From positions 182,230-246,229 of the forward strand of contig JADHOC010000003.1 in the NCBI GenBank assembly GCA_016779205.1: 64,000 nt of DNA, written 5' to 3'. Shown here piece by piece: positions 56,714 through 64,000 of this stretch. A program made the position numbers and the translations under genes. The stretch is from Planctomycetota bacterium. Lineage in GTDB: Bacteria > Planctomycetota > UBA1135 > GCA-002686595. Below the pieces are notes generated by a model, which was given only the letters and a program-made list of their open reading frames with translations, did not search any database and was not told the origin of the DNA. The first letter of the stretch is position 1; every line of letters starts with the position of its first letter.

Positions 56714-57304
56714 ATGCAGCAGAAGATCAACCAAGCGCTCGTCCTGGTCGGGTTCATCGTCGCCACCATCGGGGCGACGGGGTTCCACTCCCCCGAGAAG
56801 TCCGCGGCGGGCCAGGACCGGCTGGAGAGCGGTTCGTCCGCGGAGGAGCTCGGCTCCACCGAACCCCTCGCCTGGATACTCCTCGGCGTGGGCCTCACCG
56901 CCCTCTTCGCCGGAGGGATCCTCTCGCGGATGCAGCAAACGACCGAGGGGGGAGGGGACCACGAGCAGCTCGCCGGCATCGGCGATCAGCTCGTGAGCGT
57001 CCGGGACGCCGTGAGCCGCCTCGACGAGGCCCGCCCCGGCGACGCCGAGCTCATCCGCGAGATCGACGACCTGCGGGGCGGCGTCCTCTTCGAGCTGGGG
57101 AGCCAGAGCGATGACTTCGCGGCCTCGGTCGGCTTCGACGCCTACGCCTCGGTGTGGAGCCACTTCGCCACCTGCGAGCGGCTCCTCAACCGGGCCTGGA
57201 GCATGGCCGCCGACGGCCACGGCGACGAGGGCCGCGAGGAGCTCCCCCGGGCCCGCGCCGCGGCGGAAGCCGCGGTCCACGCGATGGACGGGCTGACCGC
57301 CTGA
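56714..57304 (+). CDS. Small membrane protein of unknown function
   Basis: 196 residues; the ATG at 56714 has a good ribosome-binding site (CAGGAGCC). Two membrane segments: INQALVLVGFIVATIGATGF and EPLAWILLGVGLTALFAGGIL, followed by a long acidic, mostly helical cytoplasmic or periplasmic part (DQLVSVRDAVSRLDEA, GVLFELGSQSDDFAASVGFD). No family recognised. It is 14 bases after the OPT gene, so the two are co-transcribed; a role in the transporter complex is possible but unproven. Confidence 0.75.
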   Translation: MQQKINQALVLVGFIVATIGATGFHSPEKSAAGQDRLESGSSAEELGSTEPLAWILLGVGLTALFAGGILSRMQQTTEGGGDHEQLAGIGDQLVSVRDAVSRLDEARPGDAELIREIDDLRGGVLFELGSQSDDFAASVGFDAYASVWSHFATCERLLNRAWSMAADGHGDEGREELPRARAAAEAAVHAMDGLTA

Positions 57305-57323
57305 GCAGCGCCAGCCGGACGCC

Positions 57324-57824
57324 TCAGGCGGCGTCGTCAGCCTGGCCCGGCCTCGAGCAGCCGCGGGTGTGCTTCGCGTGCCAGTTGTCGAGCAGGCGGA
57401 AGAGGCGGATCCCCTCCTCCGCCGCGCCCTTGGCCCGCGCCATCAGCGCGGGCGGGTTGCTGAGTTGGTCGCCTGGGGCGCACTTCGCGATCCCATGCAG
57501 GAGCTCGTTGCGCTCCTCGCGCCAGCGGTCGAGCGCAAGGAAGACGTCGGCCTCCGTCTTACCCTTCGAGGTCGCGGACTTCTGGAGCGACTCCCCATTG
57601 ATGTGCTCGGCGATCAACCAGCCGAGCCCCTTGTTCCGACGGACGATGCGTTGCTCGCGGCGCGCGAGGCTCGAGAGCAGCCTATCGGCGATCATCGACT
57701 CGCACAGGGTGATGGCCTCCAGGTAGAAGCCTGAGTCCAGGGCCTTGGACGTGCGTTCGAGAGCGAAGGCGTATCGGCGTGCCTTCTTCTTGTTGAATTC
57801 TTGGTCTTGCGTCATGTCAACCAT
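57324..57824 (-). CDS. HEPN-like protein with R-x4-H motif
   Basis: 166 residues from the ATG at 57824 (ATG at 57815 is an alternative). All-helical: ARRYAFALERTSKALDSGFY, LEAITLCESMIADRLLSSLA, GLGWLIAEHIN, and the helix DRWREERNELLHGIAKCAP with Arg105-(x4)-His110. R-x4-6-H is the catalytic motif of HEPN RNases, and the surrounding helix pattern (an N-terminal four-helix bundle, the motif at the start of a helix, and a tail) resembles HEPN proteins. No nucleotidyltransferase partner gene is adjacent, so toxin-antitoxin pairing is not shown. It is convergent with the small membrane protein gene. Confidence 0.62.
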   Translation of the reverse strand: MVDMTQDQEFNKKKARRYAFALERTSKALDSGFYLEAITLCESMIADRLLSSLARREQRIVRRNKGLGWLIAEHINGESLQKSATSKGKTEADVFLALDRWREERNELLHGIAKCAPGDQLSNPPALMARAKGAAEEGIRLFRLLDNWHAKHTRGCSRPGQADDAA

Positions 57825-57989
57825 CGGGGTCGTGTGTTCAGCGACAGGGGGCAAGTCCGGTGATCGGCTCTTCGCTTCGCGTCCTTGAGGCGCGCGGATC
57901 CTTGCCGAGGCTTGAAACGGACTTGGTTGGTTCCCGCTCATCGCAGTCGACCTCATGTCTGTCCGAGGCGAAGTACCGCCCGGAGCGCC

Positions 57990-59108
57990 ATGGCCAACCT
58001 CCACTACAGCCTCGCCGGTGAGGGTCGCGGGCACGCCGCACGGGCCCGATCCCTCGTGGACGAGCTGCGCAAGCGACACGACGTCACGATCCACACCTTT
58101 GGAGATGCGTTCTCCTTCCTGGCCCCGCTCTACGCAGGGACCGGGGTCAGGGTGGAGCAGATTCCAGGCCTCCGGTTCGAGTACGACCGACGGGGCCGAG
58201 TGGACTACCTGCACTCCACGGCGAAGAACCTGCCCGTGGTGGCTCAGCTCGTCCGCCGCCACCGAGGGCTCGTGGAGCGACTTCGGGCGGAGAGTGCGGA
58301 CCTCGTTCTCTGCGACTTCGAACCCTCGCTCCCGAGGGCAGCCCGGGCCGCCGGCCTCCCGGTGCTCGCTGTGGACCACCAGAGCGTGCTGGCCTTCGGC
58401 GACCTCAGCGAACTCCCGAGGCACCTTCGTCGCCACGCTGCCTTCCTGGGCGCCTTCGTCAAGCGCTGGACTCCACGGCCCACGCTGCGGGTTTCCTCCA
58501 GCTTCTACCGCCCCAGGCTCCGCCCCGGCGCCACGGAGCCCGTCCGGTTCGTGGGGGTCCTCCTGCGGGAGGCGGTCCGCGAGGCGATCCCCACCGAGGG
58601 TGATCACCTGCTCGCCTACGTGCGGAAGGGGACCCCTGCGGCAGCGCTCGAGGTCCTCCGGCGAGCCCCCCTCCCCGTGCGAGTCTACGGCAGGGCGGAC
58701 CTCGCTGCGGGCGGAGCGATCCAGCCGATGACGGTCAGCGAAAGGGGCTTCCTGGACGACCTGGCCTCCTGCAAGGGCGTCGTCTCGACCGCCGGGAACC
58801 AGCTGGTGGGCGAGGCGATCCACCTCGGCAAGCCCGTCCTCGCTATGCCTGAACCGGGCAACCGCGAGCAGGAGATCAATGCCTGGTTCCTCGACCGCAG
58901 CGGCGCCGGCATCTCCCTCGACTTCGATCACCTCAGCGACCGCACCCTCGCGCGATTCGTCGAGGACCTGCCCCGCCTGCATCAGCGCTGCCTTCAGCTC
59001 GACGTCGACGGAACCCGCCCCACGCTGGACCTCGTGGAGTCCGCCATGGCCGGCGCCCTCAGCGGCTCGCGCTCCACCAACGGTACCGCAGCCGCGCGGA
59101 CCGCCTGA
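57990..59108 (+). CDS. Glycosyltransferase (MJ1255/VC2487-type)
   Basis: 372 residues from the ATG at 57990. GT-B fold: NLHYSLAGEGRGHAARARSLV, DLVLCDFEPSLPRAARAAGL, RFVGVLLREAVREAIPTEGD, VVSTAGNQLVGEAIHLGKP, and VLAMPEPGNREQEINAWFLD. The 'GxGHxxRxxxL' opening and the 'AGNQLxGEAxxxGKPxLxxP' motif are those of the MJ1255/VC2487-type family, acting on lipid-linked or diffusible sugar acceptors. It is the first gene of a tight operon with the radical SAM gene (20-base gap) and the metallophosphoesterase gene. The operon suggests an envelope lipid or glycolipid pathway. Confidence 0.88.
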   Translation: MANLHYSLAGEGRGHAARARSLVDELRKRHDVTIHTFGDAFSFLAPLYAGTGVRVEQIPGLRFEYDRRGRVDYLHSTAKNLPVVAQLVRRHRGLVERLRAESADLVLCDFEPSLPRAARAAGLPVLAVDHQSVLAFGDLSELPRHLRRHAAFLGAFVKRWTPRPTLRVSSSFYRPRLRPGATEPVRFVGVLLREAVREAIPTEGDHLLAYVRKGTPAAALEVLRRAPLPVRVYGRADLAAGGAIQPMTVSERGFLDDLASCKGVVSTAGNQLVGEAIHLGKPVLAMPEPGNREQEINAWFLDRSGAGISLDFDHLSDRTLARFVEDLPRLHQRCLQLDVDGTRPTLDLVESAMAGALSGSRSTNGTAAARTA

Positions 59109-59128
59109 CCCACCACACCACCCAATTG

Positions 59129-60277
59129 ATGCGCCTCCTCTCCTACGTCAGCGAGCTCGGCGGCCTCCGTCAGTCGCGCTCGCTCCGCCCGCGCGTCCTC
59201 ACCCACACGGTATCGTTCCGGTGTAACGCTCGGTGCGTCATGTGCGACTCCTGGAGGCTTCCGCGGCAGGACGAGCTGTCCACGAACGAAGTCGCCTCGA
59301 TCTACCGCCAGCTTCCTGGACTCGACGCCGTGCGTCTCACGGGAGGCGAGCCGTTCGTGCGCAAGGACATGACGGAAATCGCGGACCTCGCGATCGAGCA
59401 CCTGCGTCCGCGCTTCATCCACGTCACGACGAATGGCTTCCTGACGGAACGGATCGTCGCCTTCGTCGAGAATCGTGACCGATCCGTCCCGCTCCACATG
59501 CTCGTCTCCCTCGACGGCGTTGAGGACAAGCATGACGAGATCCGAGGCGTCCCGCGAAGCTACGAGCGGGCCGTGGCGACGGTTCGTGCCCTCGCGGCGA
59601 TGAGGGAGTCCCACAACCTCCGCGTCGCCGTCAACCAGACGGTCGTGGACGCAGAGGGAGCACGCCACTACCGGCCGCTCCGGCGCGAGCTCGCCCAGTT
59701 GGACGTCCGGACCCACCTCGTCGTTGCCTACAAGGAGAGCGCCACGTACTCACTCGAGCGTGACCTCGAGCGCGACGTGGACGGCGAGAACACCTACGAG
59801 ACGTACGGGAGCTTCTCGCGCGCCGAGATCGAACTGCTGCTCGAGGAGGCTGAGGAGGACCTCGTCGAGCTCGAGCGGCCCGAGCGCATCGCGAAGTCGT
59901 ACTACCTGAGCGGGCTCCGGCGGCGTCTTCTCGGCAAGAGCGGGCCCGCTGGGCCCCCGTGCGTCGCGCTCCGCGCCCACCTGCGCCTGTTCCCCAACGG
60001 CGACGTCCCGACGTGCCAGAACAACAGCCGCCTCGCCGGGAACCTCCGCGAGACCTCCTTCGACCAGCTCTGGCACAGCGCTGTCGCGGAGGAGCAGCGT
60101 GACTGGGTCTCCAAGTGCTCCGGCTGCTGGACCGAGTGCGAGATCCTGCCGAGCGCGGCCTACACCGGCGACCTCGCGCTCCACGCGCTCAAACATCCCC
60201 TCGCGTCCGCAGCCTCAGCGCGAGTCGCGCCCACGTCGACCAGAGAACCTGAAAGGGCCACGAGCCCCTCCTCATGA
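59129..60277 (+). CDS. Radical SAM enzyme with C-terminal Cys cluster (SPASM-like)
   Basis: 382 residues. The ATG at 59129 is preceded by an in-frame TTG at 59126. The radical SAM core has VSFRCNARCVMC (Cys32, Cys36, Cys39), LTGGEPFVRKDM, HVTTNGF, and MLVSLDGVEDKHDEIRG. C-terminal Cys residues (GPPCVALRAH, VPTCQNNSR, KCSGCWTEC) suggest auxiliary Fe-S clusters of the SPASM/twitch type. It shares an operon with the glycosyltransferase upstream and the metallophosphoesterase downstream (ATGA overlap at 60274-60277). The substrate is not known; modification of a lipid or peptide linked to the envelope fits the neighbours. Confidence 0.93.
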   Translation: MRLLSYVSELGGLRQSRSLRPRVLTHTVSFRCNARCVMCDSWRLPRQDELSTNEVASIYRQLPGLDAVRLTGGEPFVRKDMTEIADLAIEHLRPRFIHVTTNGFLTERIVAFVENRDRSVPLHMLVSLDGVEDKHDEIRGVPRSYERAVATVRALAAMRESHNLRVAVNQTVVDAEGARHYRPLRRELAQLDVRTHLVVAYKESATYSLERDLERDVDGENTYETYGSFSRAEIELLLEEAEEDLVELERPERIAKSYYLSGLRRRLLGKSGPAGPPCVALRAHLRLFPNGDVPTCQNNSRLAGNLRETSFDQLWHSAVAEEQRDWVSKCSGCWTECEILPSAAYTGDLALHALKHPLASAASARVAPTSTREPERATSPSS

Positions 60278-61179
60278 CCGTCCAAGACCCGGCCGCCCTT
60301 CGCGGCCCTGAGCCTGCCCGAACTCTTCATCCCAACGTACGTCCCGAGGCGGGAGCAAACGGCCGTCGGCGCGTCCGGACCGTCTGGGTCTCGGACGTCC
60401 ACCTCGGATCGAGGAACGCGAAGGCCAAGGAGCTGCAGGCCTTCCTCGACACCCTGGAATTCGATCGCCTCTACCTGGTCGGGGACATTCTGGACTTCTG
60501 GAAGCTCCGCAAGCAGGTCCGCTGGCCTGCATCCCACACGGCGCTGGCAGCCCACGTGGCGCGCCTCGCAGAAGGTGGGGTCGAGGTGATCTACCTCCCG
60601 GGGAATCACGACGCCGAGCTCAGAGGACATGGGATATTCCAGCTCGCTGGCATCGAGGTACGGGACGAGGTCGTCCACCACACGGCCGACAACAGACGAT
60701 TTCTGGTCACCCACGGAGATGCGTTCGACGATCACAGCTCCGAGTCTTCCTGGCTCGTCGCGCTCGGTGACCGCGCCTACACTGCGACGATGGTCGTCGC
60801 CGAGGGGGTCCACCTGGTCCGCCGATGGCTCGGGCTTGAGTACTGGTCACTCTCGCTGTGGCTGAAGCACCGGGTCAAGTCCGCGGTGGGCTTCGTCGGC
60901 CGCTTCGAGGAGCGCGTCGCCGTCGCGGCACGCGAGAGGAGGGTGGACGGGGTCGTGTGCGGCCACATCCACAAGGCAGAGCTCAGGGAAATCGACGGCG
61001 TGCTCTACGCCAACGACGGCGACTGGGTGGAGAGCTGCACCGCCCTCGTCGAGAAGATGAACGGCCAGCTGGAGCTCGTCCAGTGGAATGGCGTCGTCGG
61101 CGAACCTGTGGCGGACGGGTGTCACGTGGGCGCCGCCGACCTCGTGGCACCGGCGGTCCCGCGGGCTGCAACGGCCTGA
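60274..61179 (+). CDS. LpxH-like metallophosphoesterase
   Basis: 301 residues; start ATG overlaps the radical SAM stop (ATGA). Calcineurin-like motifs: VSDVHLGSRNAK, VGDILDFW, LPGNHDAEL, VTHGDAFDD, and VCGHIHKAEL. This matches the UDP-2,3-diacylglucosamine diphosphatase (LpxH/LpxI-like, PF00149) type and related broad enzymes. LpxH removes UMP in lipid A synthesis; no other lipid A gene is visible. A 35-residue N-terminal extension precedes the domain. Together with the glycosyltransferase and radical SAM gene it hints at synthesis or trimming of a phospho-glycolipid. Confidence 0.9.
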   Translation: MTVQDPAALRGPEPARTLHPNVRPEAGANGRRRVRTVWVSDVHLGSRNAKAKELQAFLDTLEFDRLYLVGDILDFWKLRKQVRWPASHTALAAHVARLAEGGVEVIYLPGNHDAELRGHGIFQLAGIEVRDEVVHHTADNRRFLVTHGDAFDDHSSESSWLVALGDRAYTATMVVAEGVHLVRRWLGLEYWSLSLWLKHRVKSAVGFVGRFEERVAVAARERRVDGVVCGHIHKAELREIDGVLYANDGDWVESCTALVEKMNGQLELVQWNGVVGEPVADGCHVGAADLVAPAVPRAATA

Positions 61180-61311
61180 GCGCCAAGGGGAATACGGCGG
61201 AGGGGGAAAGAACACCAAAGGTGGAGACCCGGATCCGTGGGCGTCGGGCGATCATCGAGGACGCGCTGCGCTCCGCTGCTCCCCTTCCCCCGACGTACTA
61301 AGTCCCCACCG

Positions 61312-62793
61312 ATGATCCCCAGTCTGCTCTCCGTCGCGCTCGCCAGCCTCGCTATTCACCAAGCCGCCTCCCGCGGGGACGAACCAGCGTCCTGGCCGCA
61401 GTTCCGAGGCCCAGGGGGCCACCCCGTATCGGAGGACGACTCCATCCCGATCGACTTCGGTCCCGATCGGCACCTGAGCTGGCGCAGGAGCCTGCCCGCC
61501 GGACACTCATCGCCCTGCGTCCACGGGGACAAGGTGTTCCTCACGGGTCAGCTCGGCGCGCGCGGGGTGGTCGTCGGCATCGACCGGACCACCGGCCACG
61601 AGCTTTGGCGCCGCAGTTTCCTCGCCGACGAACCGCCGGCCTACTCCCACGCCGACGCGGTCCCGGCCGTCTCCACGCCCTGCACGGACGGCGAACGGCT
61701 CTTCGTCTACGTGGACTCCTACGGGCTCGTGGCCCTCGACCTCGAGGGGCAGCTCCTCTGGGAGGAGCGTATGCCGCACCCCGGCTACGGCTTCGGCGTC
61801 GGCACCTCCCCCATCCTCGCCGGCGGCAACGTGATCCTCTCCCGTGACGGCGCGCCGGAGGCGGCCGTGTTCGCCTTCGACGCCGAGACCGGCGAGGTCG
61901 CCTGGAAGATCGACCGCTTCGGCTTCATCGAGAGCCACGGGACGCCCTACGTCTGGCGCAACGCCGACCGCGAGGAGCTGATCATCGGGGGGACCAGCCA
62001 GGTGTGCTCGTTCGACCCGAAGTCCGGCGAGCCCCTCTGGAACGTGAACGGCGTCACGGTCTTCAGCTGCACGACCCCCACCGCCGACGCCGACACCCTC
62101 TACTTCGGCGCCTGGAGCACCGCCAACGCCACGGGCCGTTCCTTCTGGGACGCGGGCTTCGGCCGCTCACTCGAGCTCTCCGACGCCGAGGTCGCCGACC
62201 CCAACCTGCTCTTCGACCGGCTCGACGCCAATGACAACGGGACCGTGGAGCTGGACGAGCTCCCCGAGTGCCGCGCCAAGGACGCCTTCACCTTCCTCGA
62301 CCAGAACAAGAACGGCGTCTGGGAGCGGCCCGAGCTCCTCAGCCCCCCGGGCGGCCCGAACACCCCCGGCGCCAACGTCCTGATGGCGATCCGCCGCGGC
62401 GGAGAGGGCGACGTCACCGCGAGCCACGTGGAGTGGACGTGGAAGCGCGGCCTCCCCTACGTCGCCTCCCCCCTGCTCTACCGGGGCCGCATCTGGCTCA
62501 TGAAGGCCGGCGGCATCGTGAGCGCCATCGACGCGGCGAGCGGGAAGCGCGTCCTGGACCGCGAGCGCCTGCCGGACCGCAGCGAGTACTACATGTCTCC
62601 CATGGGCCTCGCCGGTCACGTCCTCGTGGGCTCCGCCGAGGGGACCCTCTACGTGCTGGACGCGGAGTCCGAGGGGCTCGAGATCGTGCACTACGTGGAC
62701 TTCGAGGACGGCCTCTTCGCCACCCCCGCGGTGGTGGACGGGTCCCTCTTCATCCGCACCGAGAACAACCTCTGGTGCTTCCGGGGGGAGTGA
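61312..62793 (+). CDS. Exported PQQ-propeller protein with EF-hand insertion
   Basis: 493 residues. A short leader (MIPSLLSVALASLAIHQAA). PQQ/WD-like eight-bladed propeller: WPQFRGPGGHPVSEDD, LFVYVDSYGLVALDLEGQL, AAVFAFDAETGEVAWKID, GGIVSAIDAASGKRVLDR, GTLYVLDAESEGLEIV. Between blades are two EF-hand loops: DANDNGTVELDE (~305-316) and DQNKNGVWERPE (~330-341). Such proteins are frequent in planctomycetes; catalysis is not shown by the sequence. The next gene's GTG overlaps the TGA of this one. Confidence 0.9.
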   Translation: MIPSLLSVALASLAIHQAASRGDEPASWPQFRGPGGHPVSEDDSIPIDFGPDRHLSWRRSLPAGHSSPCVHGDKVFLTGQLGARGVVVGIDRTTGHELWRRSFLADEPPAYSHADAVPAVSTPCTDGERLFVYVDSYGLVALDLEGQLLWEERMPHPGYGFGVGTSPILAGGNVILSRDGAPEAAVFAFDAETGEVAWKIDRFGFIESHGTPYVWRNADREELIIGGTSQVCSFDPKSGEPLWNVNGVTVFSCTTPTADADTLYFGAWSTANATGRSFWDAGFGRSLELSDAEVADPNLLFDRLDANDNGTVELDELPECRAKDAFTFLDQNKNGVWERPELLSPPGGPNTPGANVLMAIRRGGEGDVTASHVEWTWKRGLPYVASPLLYRGRIWLMKAGGIVSAIDAASGKRVLDRERLPDRSEYYMSPMGLAGHVLVGSAEGTLYVLDAESEGLEIVHYVDFEDGLFATPAVVDGSLFIRTENNLWCFRGE

Positions 62794-63110
62794 GCCTGCC
62801 GGGAGCCAACCTCGTCGCTTACGACTGGGAGCTCGCCACCGTCGACGTCCCCCAGCGCGACCTCGTGGAGCTCCTCGCCTTCGTGGGTCCCGAGGACCCT
62901 GAGCGCTGGATCGAGGCGCACCGCGTGGCCCTGCAGCGCGCGACGGGCGTGGCCCTCGACACCGACGCCTGGGCCCTCGAGACCGCGCGGGCGCGTCAGG
63001 CTCTCCTCGTGACCCGGCTCACGGCCTATCACGTGATCCACCGGGCGCGCAGGCAGCGCTTCCTGCCGCGGACGGTCCGCAACCTCGTGCGGCAGATGGA
63101 GGGCGCCTAG
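62790..63110 (+). CDS. C-terminal fragment of an APH/choline-kinase-like protein
   Basis: 106 residues from a GTG overlapping the previous stop (GTGA). It opens with LVAYDWELATVDVPQRDLVE, the 'x-D-W-E' Mg2+-binding and helix segment of aminoglycoside-phosphotransferase-like enzymes, then helices WIEAHRVALQRATG and LLVTRLTAYHVIHRARRQR. The whole N-terminal lobe and the catalytic H-x-D-x4-N loop are missing, so it cannot be an active kinase as it stands. It may be a decayed remnant, or a short protein with a new role. Its stop (TAG at 63108) overlaps the convergent SASA gene stop, sharing a CTAG. Confidence 0.65.
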   Translation: MSLPGANLVAYDWELATVDVPQRDLVELLAFVGPEDPERWIEAHRVALQRATGVALDTDAWALETARARQALLVTRLTAYHVIHRARRQRFLPRTVRNLVRQMEGA

Positions 63111-64000
63111 CGGCGGCGCGCCGCCTTGGCGCGCTTCTTCCTGTACCTCGGCAGCAGCTCGAGCATGGCCTCGCCCATGCCCTCTCCGATGAGGAGGTAG
63201 GTCTCGGCGTTGCTGTTCCAGTGGTACGCCTGGTTCGACGGCGACTCCTCCCCCGGACGGTAGAAGTCGCGGGTCCCCACGAAGGCCACGTTGCCCTTGA
63301 ACTCGGGATAGGTGGCGACCTTGGCCTGGGCTCGCATGAGCGAGAGCGCCCTGGGGTGCTTCTCCTCCCTCCCGCTCATCCCTGTCTCCGCGATGACGAA
63401 TGGCAGGTCCGGCGCCTCCAGCTCCTTGCGCGCGTCACGGATGAAGCAGGCCAGATTCTTCTCGTACTCGTCGTTGAAGGCCTGGTTCACCCGGTCGTTC
63501 CAGCCCTGGTGCCATCCGATGCCCGCGAGCTCGAAGCCCTGCCCCTTGTATCCCTCGAAGCGCTCCTCGAGCGACGCCAGGGCCGAGCGGATCTCCTCGA
63601 AGAGCTTGGTGTACTCCGGACCCACCTCACCGCCCGCGCTCGGCGGCCGGAAGTCCTTGCCGATGCTCTTGCCGCCCCACGCGACCTTGACCAGGAGGAC
63701 CTGCTCGTCGCACCCCTCGCCTACGGCGTGTCCGAAGCCGAGCTCCGGGCCGATCTGATCCTCGTTCCCCCCGTAGCCCGGGGTCAGCTCCCCGTGGCGG
63801 TCGAAGTAGTTGATCCAGACGTCCTCACGGGCGATCCACTCCCCCTTCTTGTCGACCAGGTGCGACCAGCGCTTCTTGGACTCCTTGGCGGTGACGAGGT
63901 ACTCGAGGCTGCCCTTGCCGCCGTTGCGGTCCGGGTTCGAGGGGACCACCCCGGCGCCGACCATGTTCGACTGGCCGGCGAGGATGAAGACCTGGACGGG
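63107..64000 (-). CDS. SASA-type (sialate O-acetylesterase/CE6) protein, partial
   Basis: Leftward and running off the right edge; ~298 residues are visible and the N-terminal start is outside. The edge frame reads PVQVFILAGQSNMVG, the block I Gly-x-Ser-x-x (GQSNM) of SGNH/SASA esterases, with nucleophile Ser. Downstream are VLLVKVAWGGKSIGKDFRPP, ELAGIGWHQGWND, VIAETGMSG and YHWNSNAETYLLIGEGMGEAM (the probable catalytic His region). Family members deacetylate sialic acid or hemicellulose; in planctomycetes they are linked to glycan breakdown. A basic tail (RKKRAKAARRR) ends the protein. Confidence 0.93.
   Translation of the reverse strand, partial: PVQVFILAGQSNMVGAGVVPSNPDRNGGKGSLEYLVTAKESKKRWSHLVDKKGEWIAREDVWINYFDRHGELTPGYGGNEDQIGPELGFGHAVGEGCDEQVLLVKVAWGGKSIGKDFRPPSAGGEVGPEYTKLFEEIRSALASLEERFEGYKGQGFELAGIGWHQGWNDRVNQAFNDEYEKNLACFIRDARKELEAPDLPFVIAETGMSGREEKHPRALSLMRAQAKVATYPEFKGNVAFVGTRDFYRPGEESPSNQAYHWNSNAETYLLIGEGMGEAMLELLPRYRKKRAKAARRR

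Overview
The window is GC-rich bacterial chromosome with a dense, mixed-strand gene layout and no tRNA, rRNA, CRISPR array or complete mobile element that I could see. The gene content points to a planctomycete: several sulfatases, a Gfo/Idh/MocA oxidoreductase with a twin-arginine leader, DUF1080, SASA and PQQ-propeller proteins, a squalene-cyclase-like protein with a CXXCH motif, many lipoproteins, and large secreted multidomain proteins. Five of the secreted proteins end in the same 130-150 residue module. I recall similar C-termini in planctomycetes of the Saltatorellus/Engelhardtia type, but that placement rests on memory and not on a search.

Region by region. 1-4.4 kb: the 5' end of ligA (leftward), cdd coupled to a DUF669-like gene, a histone-deacetylase-fold hydrolase, an M19 dipeptidase, then a rightward response regulator. 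4.5-6.6 kb: groES-groEL with a strong terminator. 6.7-11.7 kb: small lipoproteins, a sulfatase, an NTF2-like protein and an FAD oxidoreductase lipoprotein. 11.9-25.2 kb: a secreted endonuclease I multidomain protein, a start-less coding fragment, a SmtB-type zinc-sensing repressor, an acyltransferase, a 1307-residue secreted subtilase, a second sulfatase and a kinase-ATPase-TPR signalling protein. 25.3-29 kb: a CoA-binding protein, a DJ-1/PfpI gene broken by a 19-bp tandem duplication, a ribbon-helix-helix protein, a membrane protein and an intact DJ-1/PfpI gene. 29.3-41 kb: secreted proteins with the shared C-terminal module (beta-propeller, subtilase, sugar dehydrogenase) interleaved with sugar-catabolism genes (Gfo/Idh/MocA, DUF1080 fused to an alpha/beta hydrolase). 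41.4-50 kb: a SenB-like glycosyltransferase, pirin, a TPMT-like methyltransferase, an SSS symporter with a small partner protein, a sulfatase-like Thr enzyme and an alpha/beta hydrolase. 50-57.8 kb: secreted proteins, an SMP-30 lipoprotein, an OPT transporter interrupted by an in-frame TGA, and a HEPN-like protein. 58-64 kb: a tight operon of glycosyltransferase, radical SAM enzyme and LpxH-like metallophosphoesterase, then a PQQ-propeller protein with EF-hands, an APH-like C-terminal fragment, and a SASA esterase running off the right edge.

Taken together the genes suggest a heterotroph that degrades complex, probably sulfated, polysaccharide and protein outside the cytoplasm. The most notable items are the C-terminal module shared by five otherwise unrelated exported proteins, two independently broken genes (OPT by a stop codon, DJ-1 by a tandem duplication), a subtilase with Glu at the catalytic Asp position, and the glycosyltransferase/radical SAM/phosphoesterase operon. 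Most genes lack a clear promoter; terminators are the best-supported regulatory elements.
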